A stretch of 64,000 nt of DNA, taken from positions 1,426,001 through 1,490,000 of the forward strand of contig NZ_JACCAA010000001.1 in NCBI RefSeq assembly GCF_013408415.1. Reading direction: 5' to 3'. The position numbers and the translations under genes were made by a program. The stretch comes from Nocardioides daedukensis (lineage in GTDB: Bacteria; Actinomycetota; Actinomycetes; Propionibacteriales; Nocardioidaceae). Shown piece after piece: positions 46,918-55,670 of the stretch (its first letter is position 1; every line of letters starts with the position of its first letter). The notes below the pieces were generated by a model. The model did not search any database and had not been told where the DNA came from. It saw only the letters and a list, made by a program, of their open reading frames with translations.

Positions 46918-47493
46918 ATGCAGCTCGGGACGCCGGTGATCATCGCGATGACCAAGTGGGGCGATCGGCCGCACTGGACCTACTCCGCCCGCTATCTCGG
47001 TAGCGACGAGCACGGTGACTGGGTCGGCGTCACAGCCGGCACCCTGATGTCGCGCCCGGGTGCCGAGCTGCTCGCACCGCTCCCCCAGGTCTGCCTGGCG
47101 CCGACGCTCGGCGCACCGGAGGTGAGTGGATGGTTCGCGACCTTCCACACCCGCTCGGCCCCCGGCGCCGGTGCCGGTGCTGATGCCGGGAGGGAGCCCT
47201 CCTTCCCGGTCGAGGTCTATGTCGACATCGCGACGCAGCCGGTCTGGGACGGCACCACGATCCGCGCGATCGACCTCGACCTGGACGTGATCCGTGGCTT
47301 CAGCCGCCGAGTGTGGATCGACGACGAGGACGAGTTCGCCGAGCATCGCGTCGCCTTCGACTATCCGTCAGCGACCATCGACCTGGCCCTGGCCAACTGC
47401 GAGGCGGTGCACCGCGCGGTGTCTGACCACGCCGCCCCCTATGACGAGGCGACGCCGGCACGGTGGGCCGAGGTGCTGGCCGCACTGGACTGA
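46918..47493 (+). CDS. DUF402 protein
   Basis: 191 aa. Carries YSARYLGSDEHGDWVGV, a beta-rich DUF402 fold with VEVYVDIATQPVWDGTTIRAIDLDLDV and FDYPSATIDLALANCEAVHRAV. Family members include nucleoside phosphate-binding and phosphatase-like proteins; no activity can be set. ATG 46918; 19 bp after the SDR, possibly co-transcribed. Confidence 0.82.
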   Translation: MQLGTPVIIAMTKWGDRPHWTYSARYLGSDEHGDWVGVTAGTLMSRPGAELLAPLPQVCLAPTLGAPEVSGWFATFHTRSAPGAGAGADAGREPSFPVEVYVDIATQPVWDGTTIRAIDLDLDVIRGFSRRVWIDDEDEFAEHRVAFDYPSATIDLALANCEAVHRAVSDHAAPYDEATPARWAEVLAALD

Positions 47494-47539
47494 GTCAGCC
47501 GGTCGCGGTTGGGGCTCCCCGCCGGTCGCGTGGATGGGG

Positions 47540-48697
47540 TCAGAGACTGTCGCGCAACTCGCCGACCACGGAGTCGACGACAGCGACCAGGTCACCACCG
47601 GTCTCGGCGGCGACGGCGCGCTGGCGTTGGTAGGACGCCCCGCGCCGCGGGATCTCGGCGACCGAGCGGAGCTCCTCGACGCAGTCGAGCCGGCGCGCCA
47701 CCGGCTCCAGGCGCTCAAGCAGGTCGTCGAGGTCGTCGGTGATCAGTCGCTCGTTCGACGCGGAGTCGAGGATGATGATCGCGTCGAGGCCATAGCGGGC
47801 CGCACGCCACTTGTTCTCCTGGACGTGCCACGGCGGCATCGAGGGCAGCGTTTCGCCGGCGCTGAGCCGGGTGTCGAGGTCGACGACCAGGCAGTGCATC
47901 AGCGCGACCAGGGCACTCATCTCGTGCAGGGTCGAGACCCCGTCGGCGACGCGGTTCTCGATGGTGCCCAGCTTCGCGGCAGGACGGATGTCCCACCGGA
48001 TCTCCGACAGCTCGTCGACCACACCGGTGGTCAGCTGGTCGTGCGCGAACGCCTCGAACTCCGACCACTTCTCGAACTGGAAGGGCAGCCCGGCGGTCGG
48101 CAGCTGCTGGAACATCAACGCCCGGTTCGACGCATAGCCGGTGTCCGTGCCGGCCCAGACCGGGGACGAGGCCGAGAGCGCCTGGATGTGCGGATATTGG
48201 TTGAGCAGTGAGGAGATGATCGGCATCACCCGTGACTGCTCGGGGACCCCGACGTGCACGTGCACGCCCCAGATCAACATCTGGCGCCCCCACCACTGGG
48301 TGCGGTTGATCAGCTCCTGATAGCGGTGTCCCTCGGTCAGCTGCTGGGCCGACCAGTTCGCGAACGGGTGAGTTCCCGCTCCGAACAGGTCGACGCCGAG
48401 CGCGTCCGCGGCGGGCAGCACCACGTCCAGGGTCCCGCGCAGGTCGGCCATCGCCTCGCCGACGGAACCGCAGACCCCGGTCACCACCTCGACGGTGTTG
48501 CGCAGCAGCTCCTTGTGCAGCTTGTCCTGATGGGGCAGGTCCGGGCCCACCGCGGCGAACAGGTCCGCTGCGGAGTTGGTCAGGTCCCGCGTCTTCTTGT
48601 CCACGAGCGCGAACTCCCACTCGACCCCGAGGGTCGGACGAGGAGAGCCGCGGAAGTCGATGCGCACGGGACCAGCGTTCCACATCGAAGAGGACAT
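47540..48697 (-). CDS. Carboxylate-amine ligase (glutamate-cysteine ligase type 2, YbdK-like)
   Basis: 385 aa GCS2-family ATP-grasp-like ligase. Signatures: TLGVEWEFALVD, HPFANWSAQQLTEGHRYQELI, GVHVHVG and ENRVADGVSTLHEM. Makes a gamma-glutamyl or similar amide bond; the actinobacterial EgtA is a related type but the substrate here is unknown. ATG 48697, only 14 bp from the divergent ThrE start. GTG 48709/48724 are longer options. Confidence 0.88.
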   Translation of the reverse strand: MSSSMWNAGPVRIDFRGSPRPTLGVEWEFALVDKKTRDLTNSAADLFAAVGPDLPHQDKLHKELLRNTVEVVTGVCGSVGEAMADLRGTLDVVLPAADALGVDLFGAGTHPFANWSAQQLTEGHRYQELINRTQWWGRQMLIWGVHVHVGVPEQSRVMPIISSLLNQYPHIQALSASSPVWAGTDTGYASNRALMFQQLPTAGLPFQFEKWSEFEAFAHDQLTTGVVDELSEIRWDIRPAAKLGTIENRVADGVSTLHEMSALVALMHCLVVDLDTRLSAGETLPSMPPWHVQENKWRAARYGLDAIIILDSASNERLITDDLDDLLERLEPVARRLDCVEELRSVAEIPRRGASYQRQRAVAAETGGDLVAVVDSVVGELRDSL

Positions 48698-48711
48698 GGG
48701 ACCATTCACAC

Positions 48712-50019
48712 ATGGCAGATTCACCCGAGGTTGCTCACGTCGTCGACCTCAGCCTGAGGATCGGCGAGATGCTGCTCTCCTCGGGGGCAGGAGCAGCGGA
48801 CGTCACGGCCACCATGCACTCGGTCGCCTTCCACATGGGTCTGCGCAACCCGATCGTGGACGTGACCTTCACCAGCATGTCGATGAGCTATCAGTCCGAC
48901 GAGGACGTGCCGCTCGTGATGATCCGCCAGGTCAAGGAACGCGACATCGACTATGAGGACCTCTCCCGGGTCGACCAGCTGGTCCGCGACATCCTGGCCG
49001 ACCGCGTCAGCCTCGCCGAGGCCCGCACCGTGGTCGCCCGGCTCAGCTCCTCGGGGCACCACCGCAATCGTTGGCTGGTCACCGCCGCCCTCGGTCTGAT
49101 GGCGGGCGGGGTGGCCCTGATGCTCGGTGGGAACCCGCAGGTGTGCGGCATCGCGTTCCTGGCCGCGGCCAGCATCGACCGGCTGCAGAAATACATGGCG
49201 ACCTTCCGGTTGCCGATGTTCTACCTGCAGGTCGCCGGTGGCGCGTTGGCCACCAGCTTCGCGGTCGCTGCTGCCGCCGCCGACATCGACGTGGATCCCT
49301 CCAAGGTGGTCACCGCCAACATCATCCTGCTGCTCTCCGGCATCGGCTTCATGGGTGGACTGCAGGACGCGCTGACCGGCTTCTACGTCACCGCCGGGGC
49401 CCGGATGACCGAAGCCTTCCTCTCGACGGCCGGCATCATCGCCGGTGTCAGTGGTGGCCTGACCCTGGGCACCGTGCTGGGCGTGAGCGTCGGGCAGTTC
49501 GAGCCCGGCGCCTCCGACCTGGCCACGGTGGCGGTCACCGGCCTCGGCGCAGCGATCTGTGCAGCGGCCTTCGCCTTCGCCTCCTACTCCCCCAAGCGCG
49601 TCCTGGTCCCGATCGGGCTGGTCGCCTGGTTCGCCATCGTGATCGCGACCTACATCGAGCAGGCGGGCTTCGGCCGCACCTGGGCGGTCGCCAGCGCGGC
49701 GTTCTTCATCGGGCTGGTCGCCTATGGCGTCAGTGGGCGGGTCCGGGTGCCGCCGCTGGTCATCGTCGTGTCGACGATGGTGCCCCTGCTCCCCGGCCTG
49801 TCCATCTATCGCGGACTGTCCCTGCTCTCCGAGGGCGAGCACGTCGGCCAAGGTCTGCTGGCCGTCATGACCGCCGCGTCCGTGGCGATCGCTCTGGCCA
49901 GTGGGGTGATCCTGGGCGAGTACGTCGCGCAGCCGGTGCGACGTGAAGCGCGCAAGATGGAGAAGCGGTTGGCAGGACCGCGGTTGGTCGGCCCGCTCCG
50001 CGCCCGCGCCAAGCGCTGA
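48712..50019 (+). CDS. thrE: Threonine/serine exporter ThrE family protein
   Basis: 435 aa. N-terminal cytoplasmic ThrE domain (about 1-120: LSLRIGEMLLSSGAGAADVTATM, the GxGA nucleophile-like motif) followed by ten TM segments (ThrE/ThrE_2). Exports threonine or serine in corynebacteria. Closely divergent from the ligase with shared promoter DNA. Confidence 0.9.
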   Translation: MADSPEVAHVVDLSLRIGEMLLSSGAGAADVTATMHSVAFHMGLRNPIVDVTFTSMSMSYQSDEDVPLVMIRQVKERDIDYEDLSRVDQLVRDILADRVSLAEARTVVARLSSSGHHRNRWLVTAALGLMAGGVALMLGGNPQVCGIAFLAAASIDRLQKYMATFRLPMFYLQVAGGALATSFAVAAAAADIDVDPSKVVTANIILLLSGIGFMGGLQDALTGFYVTAGARMTEAFLSTAGIIAGVSGGLTLGTVLGVSVGQFEPGASDLATVAVTGLGAAICAAAFAFASYSPKRVLVPIGLVAWFAIVIATYIEQAGFGRTWAVASAAFFIGLVAYGVSGRVRVPPLVIVVSTMVPLLPGLSIYRGLSLLSEGEHVGQGLLAVMTAASVAIALASGVILGEYVAQPVRREARKMEKRLAGPRLVGPLRARAKR

Positions 50020-50059
50020 TCCACCCCTGCCGACCTCCCCCGCCCGATCGGTCGCCGTC

Positions 50060-50407
50060 TCAGTCGTGCTGAGCGGCGATGTAGGCGTAGCGCAGTGCGG
50101 TCTTCATCCGCCTGAGCTCGCGGTACCAGACCCGGACCTCGGCATTGCAGCGAACCCGTTGGACCTTGGTGTCGTGTTCGGCGCACTCCGCCTTCGCCTC
50201 CGAGTCCGTCGGCGGGAAGATCGAGCTCCCGTCGTAGTAGTAGATGCCGAAGCCGTTGGCCGCGTCCCCCTCCACCGCGATGATCGTCTTGGCCGGCGGC
50301 GTCCACTGCGCCGGCTCGTCGGCGTTCGATCCGCTCATCGACACCATGAATGCTGCTCCCACCAGAAGGCCGATCACCAAGGACAGGCCGTGCTTGATCC
50401 GAGACAT
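50060..50407 (-). CDS. Hypothetical exported or membrane-anchored protein
   Basis: 115 aa. N-terminal hydrophobic segment (LSLVIGLLVGAAFMVSM), then a short domain with WTPPAKTIIAVEGDAANGFGIYYYDGSSIF and two cysteines about residues 75 and 88. GGGAGAAG upstream of ATG 50407. No family recognised. Convergent with thrE. Confidence 0.75.
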   Translation of the reverse strand: MSRIKHGLSLVIGLLVGAAFMVSMSGSNADEPAQWTPPAKTIIAVEGDAANGFGIYYYDGSSIFPPTDSEAKAECAEHDTKVQRVRCNAEVRVWYRELRRMKTALRYAYIAAQHD

Positions 50408-50686
50408 GCTCTTCTCCCGACTCCGGGGCCGGTTGATCCGGCCATACGGCAGGAAACGTAGGTGGGCGGGACCGGGGCTCGCCGGCGCCAGGGCACCACC
50501 TGTGGAGAACCCGCCCGCCGAAGCGCCCTGTGCACGAAATCCGGCCCTCCCGGCGCCGTAACCGGTGGTGATGCCGGACGTTCACCGTCTGTGGAGCCTC
50601 TCGACATCGAGACGCTGCCGCGCAAGGATCAACAGCGGCACGTCGAACATCGACGTACGCAGGGACACCCGGAGGGGGCAGCACGA

Positions 50687-52096
50687 GTGGCAACGCCGAT
50701 CGACCCGACATCAACCGCGTTCCTGGTGGCAGAGAACCGGAGCATGCCGATGCATGTCGGGGGGCTGCAGCTCTTCGAACGTCCCGAGGGGGCGGGAACG
50801 CACTACGCCGCACAGCTCTATGAGCAGTTGAGCGCCCCGCAGGAGATCGCCCCGCTCTTCCTCAAGCACCCACGTCGCACCCTGGCCGGGCTCGGCAACT
50901 ACGTGTGGGCCGAGGACGAGCTCTTCGACATCGAGCACCACGTCCGGCACAGCGCACTCCCCGAACCCGGTCGGATCCGGGAGCTCCTCGATCTCTGCTC
51001 GCGCCTGCACGGCACCCGGATGGCGCGTGAGCGGCCGCTGTGGGAGGCCCACGTCATCGAGGGCCTCAACGACGGCAGGATCGCGCTCTACACCAAGGTG
51101 CACCACTCCCTCGTCGACGGTGTCTCCTCGATGCGGCTGCTGCAGAGCGTCCTGAGCAGCGACCCCGACGAACGCGACATGCCGGCACCCTGGGCAGCCC
51201 GTCCGAGGCCCGCCTCGACCGCACTCCAGACCCAGGCAGAGGCCAACCGCAACCTGGCCGACCTGCCGGCCAAGGCGTACCGCACGGCACTCGGCCTCAG
51301 CTTCGAGGCCGCCGGGATGCCGTCGGCGCTGCTGCGCACCATCAACGCCGGCGTGCGCAACGAGACCAGCGCGCTCTCGCTGCACGCACCGCGGATGCTG
51401 TTCAACCAGTCCATCACCGGCTCCCGACGGTTCGCGGCGCAGGACTGGCCCGTCGAGCGGATGCGTGCCATCGGCAAGGCCACCGGCACCACCATCAACG
51501 ACGTGGTCCTGGCCATGTGCAGTGGGGCGATGCGCAGCTATCTCGAGGAGATGGGCGAGCTGCCGGACACGTCGATGGTCTCCATGGTCCCGGTCGGCCT
51601 CAACGCCAAGCAGGCCCAGACCGCCTCGGCGGAGGGCGGCAACGCGATCGGGGTGGTGATGGTCAAGCTCGGCACCGACCTGCCCGACCCGGCGGATCGG
51701 CTCAAGAGCATCCACCGGTCGATGCTCGAGGGCAAGCGCGCCCTCAGCGCGATGACCTCCACCCAGATCCTGGCGATGAGCGCGATCGGGATGGCACCGG
51801 CCCTGCTGACGCCGATGCTGAGGATGCAGGGCATCGTGCGGCCGCCGTTCAACCTGATCATTTCCAACGTCCCTGGCCCGCGTAGCACGCAATACTTCAA
51901 CGGCGCCAAGCTCGTCGGGATGTATCCCCTCTCGATCCCGATCCACGGGATGGCACTCAACATCACCTGCACGTCCTACAACGGCCAGATGGGCTTCGGC
52001 CTCACCGGCTGCCGGCGCACGGTCCCCCACCTGCAGCGCCTGCTCACCCACCTCGATGACGAACTCGCCGCACTGGAGAAGGCCGCGGGGGTCTGA
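50687..52096 (+). CDS. Wax ester synthase/diacylglycerol acyltransferase (WS/DGAT)
   Basis: 469 aa. Catalytic HHSLVDG (about 140), PLWEAHVIEGL and SNVPGPRSTQYF near the end are typical. Makes triacylglycerol or wax esters from acyl-CoA. GTG 50687 is preceded by GGAGGGGG. The 279 bp upstream hold a hairpin GGCCGG-TTGAT-CCGGCC (50427-50443) and no other recognised element. Confidence 0.93.
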   Translation: MATPIDPTSTAFLVAENRSMPMHVGGLQLFERPEGAGTHYAAQLYEQLSAPQEIAPLFLKHPRRTLAGLGNYVWAEDELFDIEHHVRHSALPEPGRIRELLDLCSRLHGTRMARERPLWEAHVIEGLNDGRIALYTKVHHSLVDGVSSMRLLQSVLSSDPDERDMPAPWAARPRPASTALQTQAEANRNLADLPAKAYRTALGLSFEAAGMPSALLRTINAGVRNETSALSLHAPRMLFNQSITGSRRFAAQDWPVERMRAIGKATGTTINDVVLAMCSGAMRSYLEEMGELPDTSMVSMVPVGLNAKQAQTASAEGGNAIGVVMVKLGTDLPDPADRLKSIHRSMLEGKRALSAMTSTQILAMSAIGMAPALLTPMLRMQGIVRPPFNLIISNVPGPRSTQYFNGAKLVGMYPLSIPIHGMALNITCTSYNGQMGFGLTGCRRTVPHLQRLLTHLDDELAALEKAAGV

Positions 52097-52102
52097 GTCC
52101 CC

Positions 52103-53941
52103 TCAGAACCCCTGGGTGTTGTTGCCGGGGTTCGGGTCGACGTGACCGACAGCAGTCACGGCGGCGGTGCCAGTCATCGTGATTCCGAAGACGTCAAGTG
52201 ACAGCGCCGGCGCCGGCGCATCCGCTGTGTACTCATAGCTGCAGGTGATCGTGGTTCCTGCCGGGAAGAAGTACGGCGTGCCGGCACCCACTGTGCCACC
52301 ACCGGGCTCGCGGCAGGCCCAGCCCTGCCCGGACGCCGAGTTCAGGCCGAACTCATCATCGAAGGTGAACGCAAGGTCCACCACCACCCCGACCAGGCTC
52401 GAGCCAGACGTCACGTTGATGCCGGTAACCAGGTTCCATTCAGCCAGCAGGCCACCCCCTGTCTTGGTCACCCCGGACACGCCGAAGTCGTAGACAGGTT
52501 CGGGCTCGGGTTCCCACCCCGGCCCCGGCGCCGGTTCGGGCTCGGGCTCGGGCTCGGGCTCGGGTTCAACCACCGGCATCGGTTCGGGCTCAGGCGTCGG
52601 TGTCGGCGCGGGGGTCGGTGTCGGTGTCGGTGTCGGCGCGGGCGAAGGTCCGAGGTCAGCAGCCACGGGCTCGACATCCCGAACGGTCACGAGCGGCGGG
52701 AGCTCTTCCTCCTCGTCCTCGGCAGGCTGGGGCGACACGTCGGGCACACCACGTAGTGGCGGAAGGATCGACGCGGGAATCTTCTCGGCCAGTGGGGCGA
52801 CGGACTCGTCGCGCACCACGAAGTAGCCCGGCACGGCAGCGGTCAGGACCAGGACGACCCCGAGGCCCAGCTTGACCTGCATGCTGAGGCGCCCCAACCA
52901 GCCTCCCAACTGACCCGCGAACCCGCCCATCAGGCCACCCGGAGCACCGGCCCCACCAGGAGCCGAGGTTGCCCCCCGATCGACCGCTCCGTGCGACGGC
53001 TGACCAGCCGTGGTTCCGTCTCGCGCCGCCGCAGCCGCGAACCCGAGCGCAGCCAGCCCACCAGCCGCCACGGTCCCGCCGACCGCACCGGCGGACAGCG
53101 AAGAGCCATGGGCGATGGGGCCGGAGCCGTCTGGTGACCCGCCGTCGCCTGAGGTCGCCGTACCGGAAAACTTCGCACCGCCGACCAATACGAGCGGCCA
53201 GAACAGGATGCCGATCTTGCGGTTGACCTGCTCCAGTTCATTGCAGGCACGCTGACAGTCCGGGCATCCGCCCAGATGCAGGCGGACCTTCCCGCTGCTA
53301 CGCGGCGAGAGCTCCTCGCGGACATACTGGCTGAGCCTGTCCAGGGTCCACGTGCAGCCACTAGCACCGGTGGCAGGCAGGTGCTGGTCGAGATAGGCCT
53401 GACGCAGTCCCTCCCGTGCACGGTAGGCGAGCGAGGAGACAGCGGCCGCGGTCATTCCCGTCCCTGCCGCGACCTCGGCCGGCTTGCGCCCCTCGATCTC
53501 GAGTTGCCACAACACCTGTTGCCACTGTGCCGACAGGGTCGCGAAGGCACTGCTCGCCCGTTCCCCGTCGACACCGGAAATTGCCTGCTCGTCCTCGACG
53601 ACCTCGCTCTCGAGCACCCACGGCTGGTTCGAGGCCGCCCGCTCGATGCTCTGACGTCGCGCGTTGGATCGGTGCACATTGCGCAGGCAGGCGAAGAGGT
53701 AGGACCGGAAGTCACTGCTCGGGCCACCACCGGCAGCGGTCTGGGTCAGGACACGGGCGAACGCATCGGCGACGAGTTCATCGGCATCGCCGTCCTGGGC
53801 CAGGGCACGAGCCATCCCTCGCGCGGAGGAGAGGTGACGTTCATAGAGCTGGGTGTACGCCGCATGGTCACCGGCGCGAACGCGCTCGACCAGGTCGTGG
53901 TCCGCGGGTGAGCCCTGCGGATCCGTGGCGGATATGGACAT
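52103..53941 (-). CDS. ECF-like sigma factor fused to zinc finger, membrane anchor and exported domain
   Basis: 612 aa. Sigma region 2 (15-97, with DELVADAFARVL, FRSYLFACLRNVHRSNARR), region 4 (130-185: KPAEVAAGTGMTAAAVSSLAYRAREGLR), a zf-HC2 anti-sigma zinc finger with His222, Cys226, Cys229 (HLGGCPDC), one TM helix (356-376), a disordered acidic stretch, PT repeats (435-450), EP repeats (451-482), and an exported beta domain (485-612) with two cysteines and NPGNNT. Sigma factor, its own inhibitor-like finger and an outside sensor are one chain. Divergent from a second sigma-CHAT operon. Membrane release mechanism is inferred. Confidence 0.85.
   Translation of the reverse strand: MSISATDPQGSPADHDLVERVRAGDHAAYTQLYERHLSSARGMARALAQDGDADELVADAFARVLTQTAAGGGPSSDFRSYLFACLRNVHRSNARRQSIERAASNQPWVLESEVVEDEQAISGVDGERASSAFATLSAQWQQVLWQLEIEGRKPAEVAAGTGMTAAAVSSLAYRAREGLRQAYLDQHLPATGASGCTWTLDRLSQYVREELSPRSSGKVRLHLGGCPDCQRACNELEQVNRKIGILFWPLVLVGGAKFSGTATSGDGGSPDGSGPIAHGSSLSAGAVGGTVAAGGLAALGFAAAAARDGTTAGQPSHGAVDRGATSAPGGAGAPGGLMGGFAGQLGGWLGRLSMQVKLGLGVVLVLTAAVPGYFVVRDESVAPLAEKIPASILPPLRGVPDVSPQPAEDEEEELPPLVTVRDVEPVAADLGPSPAPTPTPTPTPAPTPTPEPEPMPVVEPEPEPEPEPEPAPGPGWEPEPEPVYDFGVSGVTKTGGGLLAEWNLVTGINVTSGSSLVGVVVDLAFTFDDEFGLNSASGQGWACREPGGGTVGAGTPYFFPAGTTITCSYEYTADAPAPALSLDVFGITMTGTAAVTAVGHVDPNPGNNTQGF
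52538..52640. repeat. Hexamer coding repeats for the PT/EP stalk
   Basis: Runs of GGCTCG (52538-52565) and GTCGGT (52593-52640) encode Glu-Pro and Pro-Thr repeats of the sigma fusion. Such repeats vary in length by slippage. Confidence 0.8.
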
Positions 53942-54085
53942 CTCTCGAGGCTCCTGGAGTCAGTCGACGTGCCTGCGTCGCGACGTCACGCCTCGCGCCC
54001 AGACAGGAACGACCGCTGCTCCCCACCGCAACCGTTGCCAGCGTCAAGTATGTGCGTTCGTTGTACATGCCACCGGCAAACACTC

Positions 54086-54101
54086 TGTGATCTGAGTCAC
54101 A
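54086..54101. promoter_or_regulatory. CRP/GlxR-type binding site
   Basis: TGTGATCTGAGTCACA, a perfect TGTGA-N6-TCACA palindrome, in the gap between the sigma fusion and the sigma-CHAT operon. It matches the CRP/GlxR consensus of actinobacteria. Confidence 0.65.
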
Positions 54102-54210
54102 AATGTGTTTTCACCGTCAGATCCGTACGGCTCCCGGCTCTTGTTCTCCGACTTGGTCCACAACTCGGGAGGACGCACACCGCGTCCCCACCAGATGACA
54201 GGAGCAGAAC

Positions 54211-54291
54211 GTGCACATGTCCACCGACCCGGCGGTCGCCTCGACCCCGAGCCGACCCACCACGTGTCCGGCCAGCGGAGGCAGCCGATGA
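54211..54291 (+). CDS. Small ORF coupled to the ECF sigma gene
   Basis: 26 codons from GTG 54211, with GGAG 6 nt upstream, ending TGA at 54289-54291 inside the sigma start (ATGA). Rich in Pro, Ser, Thr. A translated leader or coupling peptide; not recognised. Confidence 0.4.
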   Translation: MHMSTDPAVASTPSRPTTCPASGGSR

Positions 54292-55046
54292 ACGCCGCAC
54301 CGAACGCATCAGCATCGATCCTGCGGGCTCGCAGTCATGGCAGCCAGAGCAGTCCGGGCATCGGGACCCGTACGGCCGGAGGAAGCACAGTCATCAAGCG
54401 CGGTCCCGCGCCTCTCCAAGGGCACCAGGTCCGAGCACCCGAACCCCCGCGCCAGCTGCCGCCGTCGCAGGACAACGTCGTCCCGATCGGGCTGCACGCC
54501 CGGTCCCGGATGCTCGCCGCCCCGACAGACGCAGAACTGCTCGCCCGTTGCCGGCAGGCCGACTCGGATGCCTGGGACCTGCTCGTCTCCCGATACGAGC
54601 GGCTCATCTATTCAGTCGCCATGCGCAACGGGGTGACACCCGAAGACGCTGCAGACATCACGCAGACCACTTTCGTGGCTCTGATCGACTCTCTCGACCG
54701 GATCCAGGACGAGACCCGTCTCGCCTCGTGGTTGATGACCGTCGCCCGTCGCCAGGCCTGGCGGCTTCGCTCCAGTTCGCGGCGCACGATCGTCTCCGAC
54801 TCGGTCCCCGACCGGGTCGAGGACCCGATCGCCGACTGGGCACTGCAGACCGCAGTCCACGATGCCCTCGGCCAACTGGGGGGCACCTGCCGTGACCTTC
54901 TCCTGGCCCTCTTCTTCGATCCCGAAGAACCCAGCTATGCCGAGATCGCCCGCCGCTTCGGCAGGTCCATCGGCGGTATCGGCCCACTGCGCGGCAGGTG
55001 CCTCGAGCGCCTCCGCAACCTCATGTCCGAAGGGGAGGACCAATGA
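54288..55046 (+). CDS. ECF-family RNA polymerase sigma factor
   Basis: 252 aa. A basic, Pro-rich N-terminal extension of about 70 residues precedes region 2 (LLARCRQADSDAWDLLVSRYERLIYSVAMRNG, ADITQTTFVALIDSL) and region 4 (GGTCRDLLLALFFDPEEPSYAEIARRFGRSIGGIGPLRGRCLERLR). ATG 54288 has GGAGG 6 nt upstream. No adjacent anti-sigma zinc finger; the next two genes are an unknown protein and a CHAT protease, coupled by ATGA. Probably autoregulated and linked to CRP. Confidence 0.92.
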   Translation: MNAAPNASASILRARSHGSQSSPGIGTRTAGGSTVIKRGPAPLQGHQVRAPEPPRQLPPSQDNVVPIGLHARSRMLAAPTDAELLARCRQADSDAWDLLVSRYERLIYSVAMRNGVTPEDAADITQTTFVALIDSLDRIQDETRLASWLMTVARRQAWRLRSSSRRTIVSDSVPDRVEDPIADWALQTAVHDALGQLGGTCRDLLLALFFDPEEPSYAEIARRFGRSIGGIGPLRGRCLERLRNLMSEGEDQ

Positions 55047-55669
55047 ACAACGACCATCCCAGCTCTCGCCGGTCACTCGACATGGCCAGCCTCGTCGACT
55101 GGGTCGAGGGACGCTCGGGTCGGCCAGCCGACGAGCGGGTCCACAAGGCCACAGCAGAGGACGCGGAGACCGGCGCGAAGGTGCTCTGGATCCGGGACTT
55201 CCTCCGAGCCGGCCGCTCCATGCCCCTGCTCACGCCTCCGCAAGAGTTGCGCAACGAACTCCGACTCGCCTTCCGGCGCTACGTGAGTCCCGGCCTGCCG
55301 GGCGATGCTCTTGAGGCCGCCCTGACCTTCGACAGCAGGGACTACGCCATGGCGTCGGGGATGAGATCACGCGGCGATGACGACGTACGCCACCTGGTCA
55401 TGGAGCACGAGACTGCGCGCCTCTCCTTGACCGTAGTCAACAACGGCGCCGATGCCCCGGACATCCAGGGTCTGTTGACCTGGAGCGAGCCCGGCCCCGG
55501 CTACAGCGAACTCGTGTTCACTCGGGGCGACGCGTTCGAACGTGCCGTCCGACCGGGTGCCGACGGGCACTTCCAGATCGCCGGAATCTCCCGCGACGTT
55601 GACGAAGTCTGGATCTCGCGCGGTCCCCACCTCCTCCGTCTCGGGATCGATCTCACGAACCGAGAGTGA
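55043..55669 (+). CDS. Unknown protein between the sigma factor and CHAT protease
   Basis: 208 aa, coupled by ATGA to the sigma gene and 1 bp before the CHAT gene. An N-terminal helical part (LVDWVEGRSGRPADERVHKATAEDAETG) leads to a beta-rich domain (TARLSLTVVNNGADAPDIQGLLTWSEPGPGY). No signal, TM or zinc finger. The place suggests an anti-sigma-like regulator or CHAT substrate; not shown. Confidence 0.75.
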   Translation: MNNDHPSSRRSLDMASLVDWVEGRSGRPADERVHKATAEDAETGAKVLWIRDFLRAGRSMPLLTPPQELRNELRLAFRRYVSPGLPGDALEAALTFDSRDYAMASGMRSRGDDDVRHLVMEHETARLSLTVVNNGADAPDIQGLLTWSEPGPGYSELVFTRGDAFERAVRPGADGHFQIAGISRDVDEVWISRGPHLLRLGIDLTNRE

Positions 55670-55670
55670 C

